A stretch of 11,692 bases of DNA from Gemmatimonadales bacterium (lineage in GTDB: Bacteria; Gemmatimonadota; Gemmatimonadetes; Palauibacterales; Palauibacteraceae). Positions 1 through 6,960 of this stretch are shown here, one piece after another. Each line of letters begins with the position of its first letter. Position 1 is the stretch's first letter. The stretch lies in assembly GCA_030636765.1 (NCBI GenBank), contig DAOVWI010000065.1:1-11692 (forward strand), given 5' to 3'. The notes under the pieces were generated by a model. That model saw nothing but the letters and a program-made list of their open reading frames with translations. It ran no database searches and was not told the origin of the DNA. Both the position numbers and the translations under genes were made by a program.

Positions 1-336
1 GGCCGAACCTCCTTCAGCGACGTGAGCGTCGTCAAGAAGATCGACGCGGCGAGCCCGAACCTCTACCTGGCCTGCGCGTCGGGGAAGCGCTACCCCAGCG
101 CGACGCTTCAGATACGAAAGGCGGGCGAGGGTCCGATGCTGTACATGGAGTACCGGCTCGAGGACGTGCGGATATCCTCGGTAAGCGTTTCCCACTCCGC
201 TGGTCATGATGAGCCCGTTGAAGAGGTAACGCTCAGCTACGGGAAGATCGTCTGGACGTACACGCCTGCGGACGCGACGCGCCAAGGCGGCGGTGTGGAG
301 AAGAGCTGGAACCTGGAGGCGAACCAGGAAGGCTGA
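1..336 (+). CDS. hcp: Hcp-family type VI secretion tube protein, 5' truncated
   Basis: This is the C-terminal 111 residues of an Hcp-like protein; the reading frame is open to the first base, so the start lies outside the window. Recognisable family features are the segment SPNLYLACASGKRYPSA, the strand ending in LEDVRISSVSVS, and the C-terminal VEEVTLSYGKIVWTYTP followed by a G-rich turn and SWNLEAN. Hcp proteins form hexameric rings that stack into the inner tube of type VI secretion systems and can also carry effectors. A GTG at position 22 could be read as a start, but it would cut the fold in the middle of a strand. No other secretion gene is visible, so it may be an orphan hcp or the edge of a cluster. 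It converges on the toxin gene, with 42 bp between the stop codons. Family assignment is confident; participation in a working secretion system is unknown. Confidence 0.85.
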   Translation, partial: GRTSFSDVSVVKKIDAASPNLYLACASGKRYPSATLQIRKAGEGPMLYMEYRLEDVRISSVSVSHSAGHDEPVEEVTLSYGKIVWTYTPADATRQGGGVEKSWNLEANQEG

Positions 337-378
337 TTGAGCGCACGGCCGGGACGCCTGTGGGCAGAGGGCGGTCGA

Positions 379-756
379 TCAGTAGGGACCGGAGGCGGCG
401 GCTTCCAGCTTCCGGTCAAGGGTAACCAGGGGGGCTCCCAGCGAGCGCGACAGCCAGAGGTAGGAGGCGTCGTAGAGTGAAAGGCCCATCTGCTCGGCAA
501 GCTGAATTGCCTCCAGCGGAGGGACATCGATTTCCTGGATCTCCATCCGAGTGAAATCGCCCGCCGCCCTCAGTAGCTCGCCACGGCGGTCCGGATAGCG
601 GGCGATCTTCTTGAGACACGCGTGAGAGACTTCGTACCGCAAAAGCGTAGGAGCGGCGAGCACCGCTTTCTCCAGCCGCTCTGCTACCTGCGCGGCCGTG
701 GACTCTCCGAAGAGCAGGGCGGCGAGGGCCGAAGCGTCGACTACTACGCCAGTCAT
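379..756 (-). CDS. vapC: VapC-type PIN-domain ribonuclease toxin
   Basis: This 125-residue protein has the size and layout of a VapC toxin. The PIN-domain acidic residues are all in place: Asp7 in VVVDASALAALL, Glu42 in RYEVSHA, Asp96 in LYDASYLWL and Asp114 in TLDRKL. These bind the divalent metal in an RNase active site, and members of the family usually cleave tRNA or rRNA. Nothing indicates a broken active site. The ATG is preceded by an AAGGGG ribosome-binding site (766-771 on the complementary strand) about 9 nt upstream. The partner antitoxin ends 39 nt upstream, so the pair is likely one transcript, with the antitoxin first as is usual for vapBC. Its RNA target cannot be inferred from sequence. 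Confidence 0.9.
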   Translation of the reverse strand: MTGVVVDASALAALLFGESTAAQVAERLEKAVLAAPTLLRYEVSHACLKKIARYPDRRGELLRAAGDFTRMEIQEIDVPPLEAIQLAEQMGLSLYDASYLWLSRSLGAPLVTLDRKLEAAASGPY

Positions 757-795
757 GCAGGCTTGCCCCTTGACGCCGTCACGAGCGTTGTGGCG

Positions 796-1032
796 CTACC
801 GGCTGTCGCGAAGAGCTCGTATGTCGTCGACCGCCTCATCCGGCGTCTCCAGCCCCATCTCGCGCACCCTCTCCAGAACTTCTTGCGGCGTCAGCGGTCC
901 TCTCTCCGTGAGCGCCTCCTCGAGCATCGCCATCAGCTCTCCTTGCATCGAGCGGTGAGAGGCCGCTGCACGGCGTCGCAGCCGTTCGACCAGCTCAACG
1001 GGCACGTTCTTGATCGACAGATTCAGCGGCAT
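796..1032 (-). CDS. vapB: Ribbon-helix-helix antitoxin (VapB/FitA-like)
   Basis: This 78-residue protein begins with LNLSIKNVPVELVERLRRRAAASHRSMQGELMAMLEEA, described here in short pieces: a strand LNLSIKNVP that would pair in the dimer and contact DNA, helix VELVERLRRRAAA, then helix SMQGELMAMLEEA. This is the FitA-like ribbon-helix-helix arrangement common in antitoxins. Residues 45-78 (PLTPQEVLERVREMG onward) form the likely toxin-binding tail. The ATG at 1032 is chosen over an in-frame TTG at 1038 because an AGGGGGAG ribosome-binding site sits about 6 nt before the ATG and overlaps or abuts the TTG. It precedes the PIN toxin and probably represses its own promoter together with it, as in other vapBC pairs. 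Confidence 0.82.
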   Translation of the reverse strand: MPLNLSIKNVPVELVERLRRRAAASHRSMQGELMAMLEEALTERGPLTPQEVLERVREMGLETPDEAVDDIRALRDSR

Positions 1033-1038
1033 GATCAA

Positions 1039-1115
1039 CTCCCCCTCAAACGCAGCCTCTCGCTCTTCTGATATTTACTCCGGGGATCTGATATGGATCC
1101 AAACTGGATCCGCGA
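1039..1115 (-). promoter_or_regulatory. Probable vapBC promoter/operator region
   Basis: This AT-richer stretch upstream of the antitoxin contains an 8-bp direct repeat TCTGATAT at 1067-1074 and 1087-1094, exactly 20 bp (about two helical turns) apart. It also has two GGATCC hexamers at 1095-1100 and 1106-1111. On the minus strand, TTGGAT and TAAATA form a loose -35/-10 pair with about 19 bp between them. Ribbon-helix-helix antitoxins typically bind repeated short sites spaced by helical turns, so this is a reasonable autoregulatory operator. The assignment rests on position and repeats only. Confidence 0.35.
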
Positions 1116-1191
1116 GGGCTCAGAGGGAACGGCGCACCGCCGGCCGAGCGGGACGGGCACGCCGACCGCGGGCCGGTTCGGGTCGATCAGG

Positions 1192-2097
1192 TCACTTCGC
1201 TGCGCGACCGGTGCAAAGCTGCCTCCCGAGGAACTCCTCGAGCTCCGTCCAGAGTCCCTCACTCAACCAGAGGTCGTTGTGGTCGGCTCCGTCCACCTCC
1301 ACCCACCGCTTCGGTGGGGCCGCCGCCTCGTAGAGCGCCCGCGTCTCGGCGCGCGGGATCAGCCGGTCGTTCGCCCCACGGCCGACGAGGACCGGGACCG
1401 CCACGTCGCGCATGCGGGCCTCGCTGTCGAAGCGGTTCCGGCTCCAGCGGAAGAAGCCGGGCGGCAGCCACCAGTAGATCGACCTCGCCATGTGCGGCAC
1501 CGAGCGGAACGCTCCGGTGATCACGAGTCCCGTCGTCTCCTCACCAGCGGCTACGTCGGTCGCCACGGCGGCGCCGAGCGAATTTCCGATCACGATCAGG
1601 CCCTCCTGCGTCGCGCCGGGGCGCTCCCGCACCCAGCGGTAGGCGGCCCTGCCGTCCCGGTACAGGCCCTCTTCACTGGGCTTTCCGCCGCTGCGCCCGT
1701 AGCCGCGGTAGTCGACGAGAAGCGTCGACAGGCCGAGGCCGGCCAGCCGCACGCCGATCGGTGAGCGCGAAGCGATGTTCCCCGCGTTTCCGTGAAAGTA
1801 GATCGCCGCGCCGCAGGGCTCGGTGCCATCGGCCGCCGGGATCCACCAGCCGTGGAGGCGAACTCCATCCTCGGTCTGCAGCTCGACCGACTCGGCGGTC
1901 GCGAGTCCCCAAACGGCCGGATCGGCTTCCGCCTGCGAGAGCGGCTCGGGGTAGAAGAGCATCGGCGGAGCCAGCCGCGCCACCAGATCTGGAAAAACCA
2001 TACCGATCGCCCCAACGGTGAGGAGAGCCGCGAGAACCTGTGCCGCCACCACCGCGGCTCTCCTGAGCGAACTCCGATTCTCGCTCTCGAGCGTCAC
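1192..2097 (-). CDS. Membrane-anchored alpha/beta hydrolase (ABHD13/BEM46-like)
   Basis: This 301-residue serine hydrolase has one N-terminal hydrophobic segment (about residues 14-34), suggesting an inner-membrane anchor or uncleaved signal. The fold is shown by the oxyanion motif HGNAGN (102-107), the segment VDYRGYGRSGG (128-138), the nucleophile elbow GNSLG with Ser173, the acid Asp244 in GANDRLIP and the base His273 in GADHNDL, so the triad is complete. Relatives of the BEM46/ABHD13 type are usually annotated as putative esterases, thioesterases or peptidases; the substrate here is not known. The GTG start overlaps the TGA of the upstream CphA-like ligase (GTGA), indicating translational coupling and placing it last in the cyanophycin operon. 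A role in polymer or peptide hydrolysis is conceivable, but a general esterase carried in the operon is equally possible. Confidence 0.85.
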   Translation of the reverse strand: MTLESENRSSLRRAAVVAAQVLAALLTVGAIGMVFPDLVARLAPPMLFYPEPLSQAEADPAVWGLATAESVELQTEDGVRLHGWWIPAADGTEPCGAAIYFHGNAGNIASRSPIGVRLAGLGLSTLLVDYRGYGRSGGKPSEEGLYRDGRAAYRWVRERPGATQEGLIVIGNSLGAAVATDVAAGEETTGLVITGAFRSVPHMARSIYWWLPPGFFRWSRNRFDSEARMRDVAVPVLVGRGANDRLIPRAETRALYEAAAPPKRWVEVDGADHNDLWLSEGLWTELEEFLGRQLCTGRAAK

Positions 2098-3980
2098 TCC
2101 GGCCCCGAGCTCGTGGCGGCCCGCAGATCAGACTCCGTACCGGAGGCCGGCAGCTCGGACTCCGTTCCGGAGGCCGGCCCGGACGCCCGTCCGCCCGGCA
2201 GCGCCTGGCCAGGGGCCCAACCGGCCCGCCTCAGGTCGGAGAGCAGGCCGAGCACCTCCTCACGGTCGCTGTGAACGGTCAGCACGACAAGGTCGCCGGG
2301 CCTGGCGGCCTCGAGCGCGGCGCGCACCGCCTCCATCTCGGAGTCGGTTCGGCGGACCGACTCGTCGCGTGCGCCCAGGCGCCGCAGCTCGTCGACGATG
2401 ATCCCCGGCACCTCGCCCGCCGGCCTCCCCCGCAGGTACTTCTCCATCTCCTTTACGATCACCAGGGCCGGCTGCGCCGCCCACGCCGCCCTCACCAGGC
2501 GGCGGATCGACTCGTCGTCGCGATCGCCCGCCTGTCCGATCACGATCAGACGCCGGCCGGCGGGAAGCGAAGCCACCGCTTCGAGCAGGGCCGACATGCC
2601 GTGGGGGTTGTGCGCGAAGTCCGCCAGGACCCGGGCCCCGCCGAGCTCGAAGAGGTTGAGCCGGCCCGGGTTGTCCTCCGGAGTGCCCCGGACGGCCGAG
2701 AGTCCGGCGGCCATTGCCTTCACCGGCCAGCCGAGCGTCGCCGCCACTCCGACCGCCGCCAGGGCGTTGCGCACGTTGAAGCGAGCGGCGCCATCGAGCG
2801 TGATCGGAACCCGCTCCACGGTCGTCACCGTGTCGGGACGGCCGCCGCGCCACAGCACCAGCTCCCGGTCGACCAGCGCGCACGCATGGCCACCCTCCGC
2901 CACGTGCCGGCTCACGAGCGGATCCCTTGGGTCCAGGGAGAACCAGGTGATCGGAGCCCTGAGGTGCCCCTTCCGCCGCGCCCGCTCGGCCGCCGCCACG
3001 ACTCGCTCGTCCTCGGCGTTGAGGACGACGCGGCCGGCCGGCACCACGACTCGCCCCACGACCAACTTCACGTCGGCGAGCGCCGCCACATCCTCCACGC
3101 CGTACTCGCCCAGGTGATCCTCCGCCACGTTGGTGAGGAGCGCCGCGTCGGCCCGGGACACTCCGAGACCGCGGCGGAGGATCCCGCCGCGGGCGGTCTC
3201 TAGGATGCCTACGTCCACCGCCGGCATACGGAGAACCTGCCGGGCTCCGCCCGGCCCGGCCCAATCGTCCGCGTCGACCACCTCATCGCCAACGACGATG
3301 CCATCGGTGGAGGTCGCGCCGGGCACGAGGCCCGCCGCGCGCGCGATCGCGCATAGGAGGCGAACGGTGGTCGTCTTCCCGTTCGTGCCGGTGATCAGGG
3401 CGACCGGCACGTCCCGCACGCCGTCCCAATCCACCTCCGAGGCGTTCCGCAGGTCGGTGGTCGGCCAGCACCGGCAGCCGTCGCCCATCCCGACGCTCGT
3501 CGCATCCTCGTCCGTCAGGAACGTGACGTCGTGCCGGGCCGCCGCATCGCGGAGCGCGAGCAGGGCCGGGTCGCTCTCCTCCGTGATCGTCGCCCGGAGC
3601 CTCTCGGTCGCCTCCTGGAGCGGCTCGAGCGGTCTGGCGTCCTCTTTCTCCCCGACCTTCAGACCGAGCTCGCCACACGTGGCCGCCCACGCCCATTCGT
3701 TCACCTCAGTGGCGGCGTACAGGGCATCCTCGGGCGCGGAGAAGGCCAGGCTCAGACCTCGCGGGAAGGGGTGGACGGCAAGGAGGGAGCGGCCCCAGCC
3801 GACGGCGTCGAGGATCGTCCGGACGTGGGCGCGCCATGCCGATTCGACGGCGCTCCGCTCGATCGCGCCCCGCTCCGCCGGGCCAGCCTCGGCGCTCGTG
3901 AACCCTACGTCGATCACCGCCCCGGGGCCTTCGAGAAGAAGGTTGGGACCCGTCAGGCGCCTCGAATCCAGAAGCTCCAT
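2094..3980 (-). CDS. Second CphA-like Mur ligase without ATP-grasp domain
   Basis: This 628-residue protein has a central and C-terminal Mur-ligase module clearly related to the M domain of cyanophycin synthetase. Visible elements are the P-loop GTNGKTT (198-204), the segment STDGIVVGD (224-232), ETARGGILRRGLG (261-273), NVAEDHLG (284-291), LADVK with Lys305, NAEDE (321-325), RFNVRNALA (400-408), DFAHNPHG (454-461) and AGDRDDESI (484-492). All catalytic-type residues look intact. The first ~190 residues (starting MELLDSRRLTGPNLL) replace both the N domain and the ATP-grasp domain of full CphA and contain no ATP-grasp motif I can see. In CphA the Mur-like half attaches arginine to the aspartate side chain, so a stand-alone version could ligate arginine or another amino acid. 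The tail (about 596-628) carries a 9-residue tandem repeat. It starts 25 nt after the cphA stop. A second cphA-like gene has been noted beside cphA in some heterotrophs; its function is not settled. Confidence 0.88.
   Translation of the reverse strand: MELLDSRRLTGPNLLLEGPGAVIDVGFTSAEAGPAERGAIERSAVESAWRAHVRTILDAVGWGRSLLAVHPFPRGLSLAFSAPEDALYAATEVNEWAWAATCGELGLKVGEKEDARPLEPLQEATERLRATITEESDPALLALRDAAARHDVTFLTDEDATSVGMGDGCRCWPTTDLRNASEVDWDGVRDVPVALITGTNGKTTTVRLLCAIARAAGLVPGATSTDGIVVGDEVVDADDWAGPGGARQVLRMPAVDVGILETARGGILRRGLGVSRADAALLTNVAEDHLGEYGVEDVAALADVKLVVGRVVVPAGRVVLNAEDERVVAAAERARRKGHLRAPITWFSLDPRDPLVSRHVAEGGHACALVDRELVLWRGGRPDTVTTVERVPITLDGAARFNVRNALAAVGVAATLGWPVKAMAAGLSAVRGTPEDNPGRLNLFELGGARVLADFAHNPHGMSALLEAVASLPAGRRLIVIGQAGDRDDESIRRLVRAAWAAQPALVIVKEMEKYLRGRPAGEVPGIIVDELRRLGARDESVRRTDSEMEAVRAALEAARPGDLVVLTVHSDREEVLGLLSDLRRAGWAPGQALPGGRASGPASGTESELPASGTESDLRAATSSGPE
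2131..2178 (-). repeat. 27-bp tandem repeat at the 3' end of the CphA-like ligase gene
   Basis: Two copies of a 21-bp core (2131-2151 and 2158-2178) differ at one base and are spaced at a 27-bp period. They encode two 9-residue units, PASGTESEL and PASGTESDL, in the C-terminal tail of the ligase. The period keeps the frame, so the duplication lengthens a flexible, hydrophilic tail without breaking the protein. Confidence 0.85.
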
Positions 3981-4005
3981 CTCGGCCGCCGCTGCCCGTC
4001 TCGGG

Positions 4006-6957
4006 TTAGTCGTCCGGCTCGCGCGCGATCCGGACCCCTCGCTCGTCGCGCACCAGCTTGCGCTCCTCGAGATCGAGATCCAGCTCCACGCCCCAATCCC
4101 CGGTCCACTCGAGCGGCCGCGGCCTTACGGGCCCATCCGGCGGTGGCGGCGCCGAATCGGTGGCGGGCGTCTCCGGCGAGCTGACCGTGGCCGGCCTCTC
4201 CAGCAAGCCAGCCGTGCCGGTCGCTTCGGCCTCGCCGGTCGTGTCCGGGCCGTCGACGGTGTCCGCATCGGCGACGGTGTTCGAGGTGCCGGTCGTGTCC
4301 ACATCGCCGACGGCCTCCGACCCGAATCCGGTGATCTGCTGCCAGGTTCGGGAGACGGCGTCGCCGAAGATGAGCACGAGATCGCCCGGACCGGCGGCGC
4401 TCAAGGCGGCCTCGACGGCGAGCTCCTCCTCGGGAACCACCCGGATCTGATCGGCCGGCACGCCGGCCGCTAGCAGCTCCTTCTCCAGGATCCGCGGGAC
4501 CTCGTCGGGGCCGCGCCCTCTCGGATTGTCGTCCCGGCGGAGGATGTAGAGGTCGAACGCCCCCACCGCCGCCCGAGCCGCCTCCTGAATGTCCTCGTCC
4601 CGCCGATCTCCCGGCGCCGCGAGCACGACGATCCGCCGTCCGGAGACCGGCAGGTCCTCGACGACCGCCCGCATCGCCAAGATCGCCGTCGGGTTGTGAC
4701 CGTAGTCCAGGATCACCTTGAAGGGATGGCCGTCGAAGATGTTCATGCGGCCCGGAGCCTGGAAGAACGTCGCGTCGAACGTCCTCAGGCCATGCCGGAT
4801 GTCCTCCAGGCCGATCCCGAGGCTATAGGCTATCGCTCCGGCGAACATCGCGTTCTGGACGTTGTGCATCGCCCGGCCCTCGAGCGTTGCCGGAATCAGG
4901 TGTGTCCAGAGCAGCGGCATGTGGGCCAGGCCGTCGTACATGGTGATCATCTGCCCCTGGATCCCGCGTTCCAGAACGATCGCCATTCCGCCCGCCTCGA
5001 TGTGCTGTCGCACCAGCTCGTGCTCGGGATTCATCGTCACGTAGCAGAGGCGCTCGGCCTGCGAGTGGTCAGCCATCTGGAGACAGAGCGGATCGTCCGC
5101 GTTTAGCACGGCGGTGTCACGCGCCACCTCAATGATGATCCGCTTCACCTCGGCCAGTCCCTCGAGGGTGTCGATGCCGCGAAGGCCCAGGTGGTCGCCC
5201 TGCACGTTGAGGCAGGCGGCGACGTCGCACCGCTGGTAACCCATGCCGGCCCGGAGCAGACCGCCGCGCGCCGTTTCGAGCACCGCAACATCGACCTGCG
5301 GATCGCGGAGCACCATCTGCGCGGCCACGGGCCCCGTCATGTCACCCTCCACCGTGAGCTGGCCGCCGATGTACACGCCATCGGTGGTCGCCATCCCGAC
5401 GGTGCTTCCCTTCAGCTTGAGGATGTGCGCGAGCATCCGCGCGGTCGTCGTCTTCCCGTTCGTGCCGGTGATGGCGGCGATGGGGATCCGGCTCGGGGTG
5501 CCGGGGGCGAAAAGCATCTCCATGACTGGGCCGGCCACGTCCCGGGAGGTTCCCTCGCTCGGCGCGACGTGCATGCGGAAGCCCGGCGCCGCGTTCACCT
5601 CGCAGATCGCGCCTCCGACGTCCTTGTGCGAGCGTGTGATATCGGGCGTGAGGAAGTCCACGCCCGCCACGTCCAGGCCGATCGCCCGGGCCGCCCGGAC
5701 GGCCATCTCCCGGTTGTCCGGGTGAACGGCGTCGGTCACGTCAACCGCCGTTCCGCCCGTGGACAGGTTGCCGTTGGACCTCAGGTAGACGATTCGGCCC
5801 TCCTCGGGCACGCTTTGCCTCATCAGGCCTGCCTGCACCAGGAGCCTATCCGCATGCGCATCGAGCTCGACCCGGGTCAGCACCTTCTCGTGGCCGATCC
5901 CCCGCCTCGGATCGAGGTTCAGCACCTCGACCAGCTCGTCGACCGTGTGGACGCCGTCGCCCACGACGTGACCAGGGACCCGCTTCGCCACGGCGATCAG
6001 CTCCCCGCCGACGACGAGCATCCGGTGGTCGATGCCCTCGATGAAGCGCTCGACCAGCACGGCTCGACGGTGCTGTCGGGCCTGCTCGAACGCGGTTCGG
6101 ACCTCGTCGGGATCCCGAAGATCGATCGAGACCCCCCGCCCATGGTTCGCATTCAGCGGCTTCACGACCACCGGGTACTCGATCCGCTCGGCCGCCCGGA
6201 CCGCCTCCTCCGCAGTGTAGACGAGCCTCTGCGCCGGAACGGGCAGGCCGAGGTCGCCGAGTATGCGGTTCGTCTCCTCCTTGTCCGAGGCGATCTCCAC
6301 GGCGATCTGGCGGGTTTGGCTCGTGACGGTCGCCTGAATCCGCTGCTGATAACGCCCGTGGCCGAGCTGAACGAGTCCAAACTCGTTGAGGCGCAGCCAG
6401 GGGATGTCCCGCTCCCTGGCGGCACGCACGAGGGCTGCGGTGCTCGGACCCATGGCCCGCCTCTGCGCGAACCGGATGAACGCGTCCCTTTCCGGCTCCC
6501 AGTCGAAGTCGGCCCTCGCCCCGGGCGGGCGCAGCTTTGCAGGAAGCAGGCGCGAGATCAGGTCGATTGCCAGCCGGCCCGCCTCGAGCCCCTGCTCCCG
6601 CTGCCAATACTCGTAGACCACGTCGTAGCGGCACGGCCCATCGGCGGAGCGCGTCTTCCCGAACGTCACCAGGAGCCCCGCCACGTTCTGGAGCTCGATC
6701 GCCACGTGCTCCAGCACGTGACCGAGCCAGGTCCCCTCGTTCTCGGTGAGGCGGCGGACGAAGCCGCCGGGCTCCCCGTAGGAGCATCCGTGCTCGCTCA
6801 GGCCCGGCAGCGTCTCGAGCAGCGGCCGGACAAACGCATCGCCGAGACGCCCCGTCGGCCACTCCTCGAGCTCTCCCAGATCCACGGTCAGGCGGATGAC
6901 CGGGAAGTGCGCATACAGGTTGGGGCCGAGATAGACGGCCTTGTCTATGACCTTCAT
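4006..6957 (-). CDS. cphA: Cyanophycin synthetase CphA with C-terminal extension
   Basis: This 983-residue enzyme makes cyanophycin, alternately adding aspartate to the backbone and arginine to the aspartate side chain with ATP. The N domain (about 1-160) opens MKVIDKAVYLGPNLYAHFPV and contains GHVLEHVAIELQ with an HxxEH pattern (His80, Glu83, His84). The ATP-grasp domain (about 165-480) shows VVVKPLNANHGRGV (263-276), LVERFIEG (301-308) and CEVNAAPGFRMH (452-463). The Mur-like domain (about 490-875) shows GTNGKTT (498-504), ETARGGLLRAG (561-571), NVQGDHLG (584-591), Lys605, DYGHNPTA (751-758) and PGDRRDEDI (782-790). The known enzymes are about 870-910 residues. The extra length here is a tail (about 880-983) with a Thr/Asp/Gly-rich stretch, a Pro-rich linker and a charged end, WTGDWGVELDLDLEERKL. 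The ATG follows the cphB stop by 3 nt, so expression is coupled. Assignment is very secure; the tail's role is unknown. Confidence 0.97.
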   Translation of the reverse strand: MKVIDKAVYLGPNLYAHFPVIRLTVDLGELEEWPTGRLGDAFVRPLLETLPGLSEHGCSYGEPGGFVRRLTENEGTWLGHVLEHVAIELQNVAGLLVTFGKTRSADGPCRYDVVYEYWQREQGLEAGRLAIDLISRLLPAKLRPPGARADFDWEPERDAFIRFAQRRAMGPSTAALVRAARERDIPWLRLNEFGLVQLGHGRYQQRIQATVTSQTRQIAVEIASDKEETNRILGDLGLPVPAQRLVYTAEEAVRAAERIEYPVVVKPLNANHGRGVSIDLRDPDEVRTAFEQARQHRRAVLVERFIEGIDHRMLVVGGELIAVAKRVPGHVVGDGVHTVDELVEVLNLDPRRGIGHEKVLTRVELDAHADRLLVQAGLMRQSVPEEGRIVYLRSNGNLSTGGTAVDVTDAVHPDNREMAVRAARAIGLDVAGVDFLTPDITRSHKDVGGAICEVNAAPGFRMHVAPSEGTSRDVAGPVMEMLFAPGTPSRIPIAAITGTNGKTTTARMLAHILKLKGSTVGMATTDGVYIGGQLTVEGDMTGPVAAQMVLRDPQVDVAVLETARGGLLRAGMGYQRCDVAACLNVQGDHLGLRGIDTLEGLAEVKRIIIEVARDTAVLNADDPLCLQMADHSQAERLCYVTMNPEHELVRQHIEAGGMAIVLERGIQGQMITMYDGLAHMPLLWTHLIPATLEGRAMHNVQNAMFAGAIAYSLGIGLEDIRHGLRTFDATFFQAPGRMNIFDGHPFKVILDYGHNPTAILAMRAVVEDLPVSGRRIVVLAAPGDRRDEDIQEAARAAVGAFDLYILRRDDNPRGRGPDEVPRILEKELLAAGVPADQIRVVPEEELAVEAALSAAGPGDLVLIFGDAVSRTWQQITGFGSEAVGDVDTTGTSNTVADADTVDGPDTTGEAEATGTAGLLERPATVSSPETPATDSAPPPPDGPVRPRPLEWTGDWGVELDLDLEERKLVRDERGVRIAREPDD

Positions 6958-6960
6958 CGC

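Noticed and set aside
1033..1038. TTG start at 1038 for the antitoxin
   Set aside because: The AGGGGGAG ribosome-binding site abuts this TTG and is correctly spaced only for the ATG at 1032.
3130..4473. 447-codon + strand frame antisense to the CphA-like ligase and the cphA 3' end
   Set aside because: Low-complexity Arg/Ser/Pro-rich translation with no recognisable domain; shadow of the minus-strand genes.
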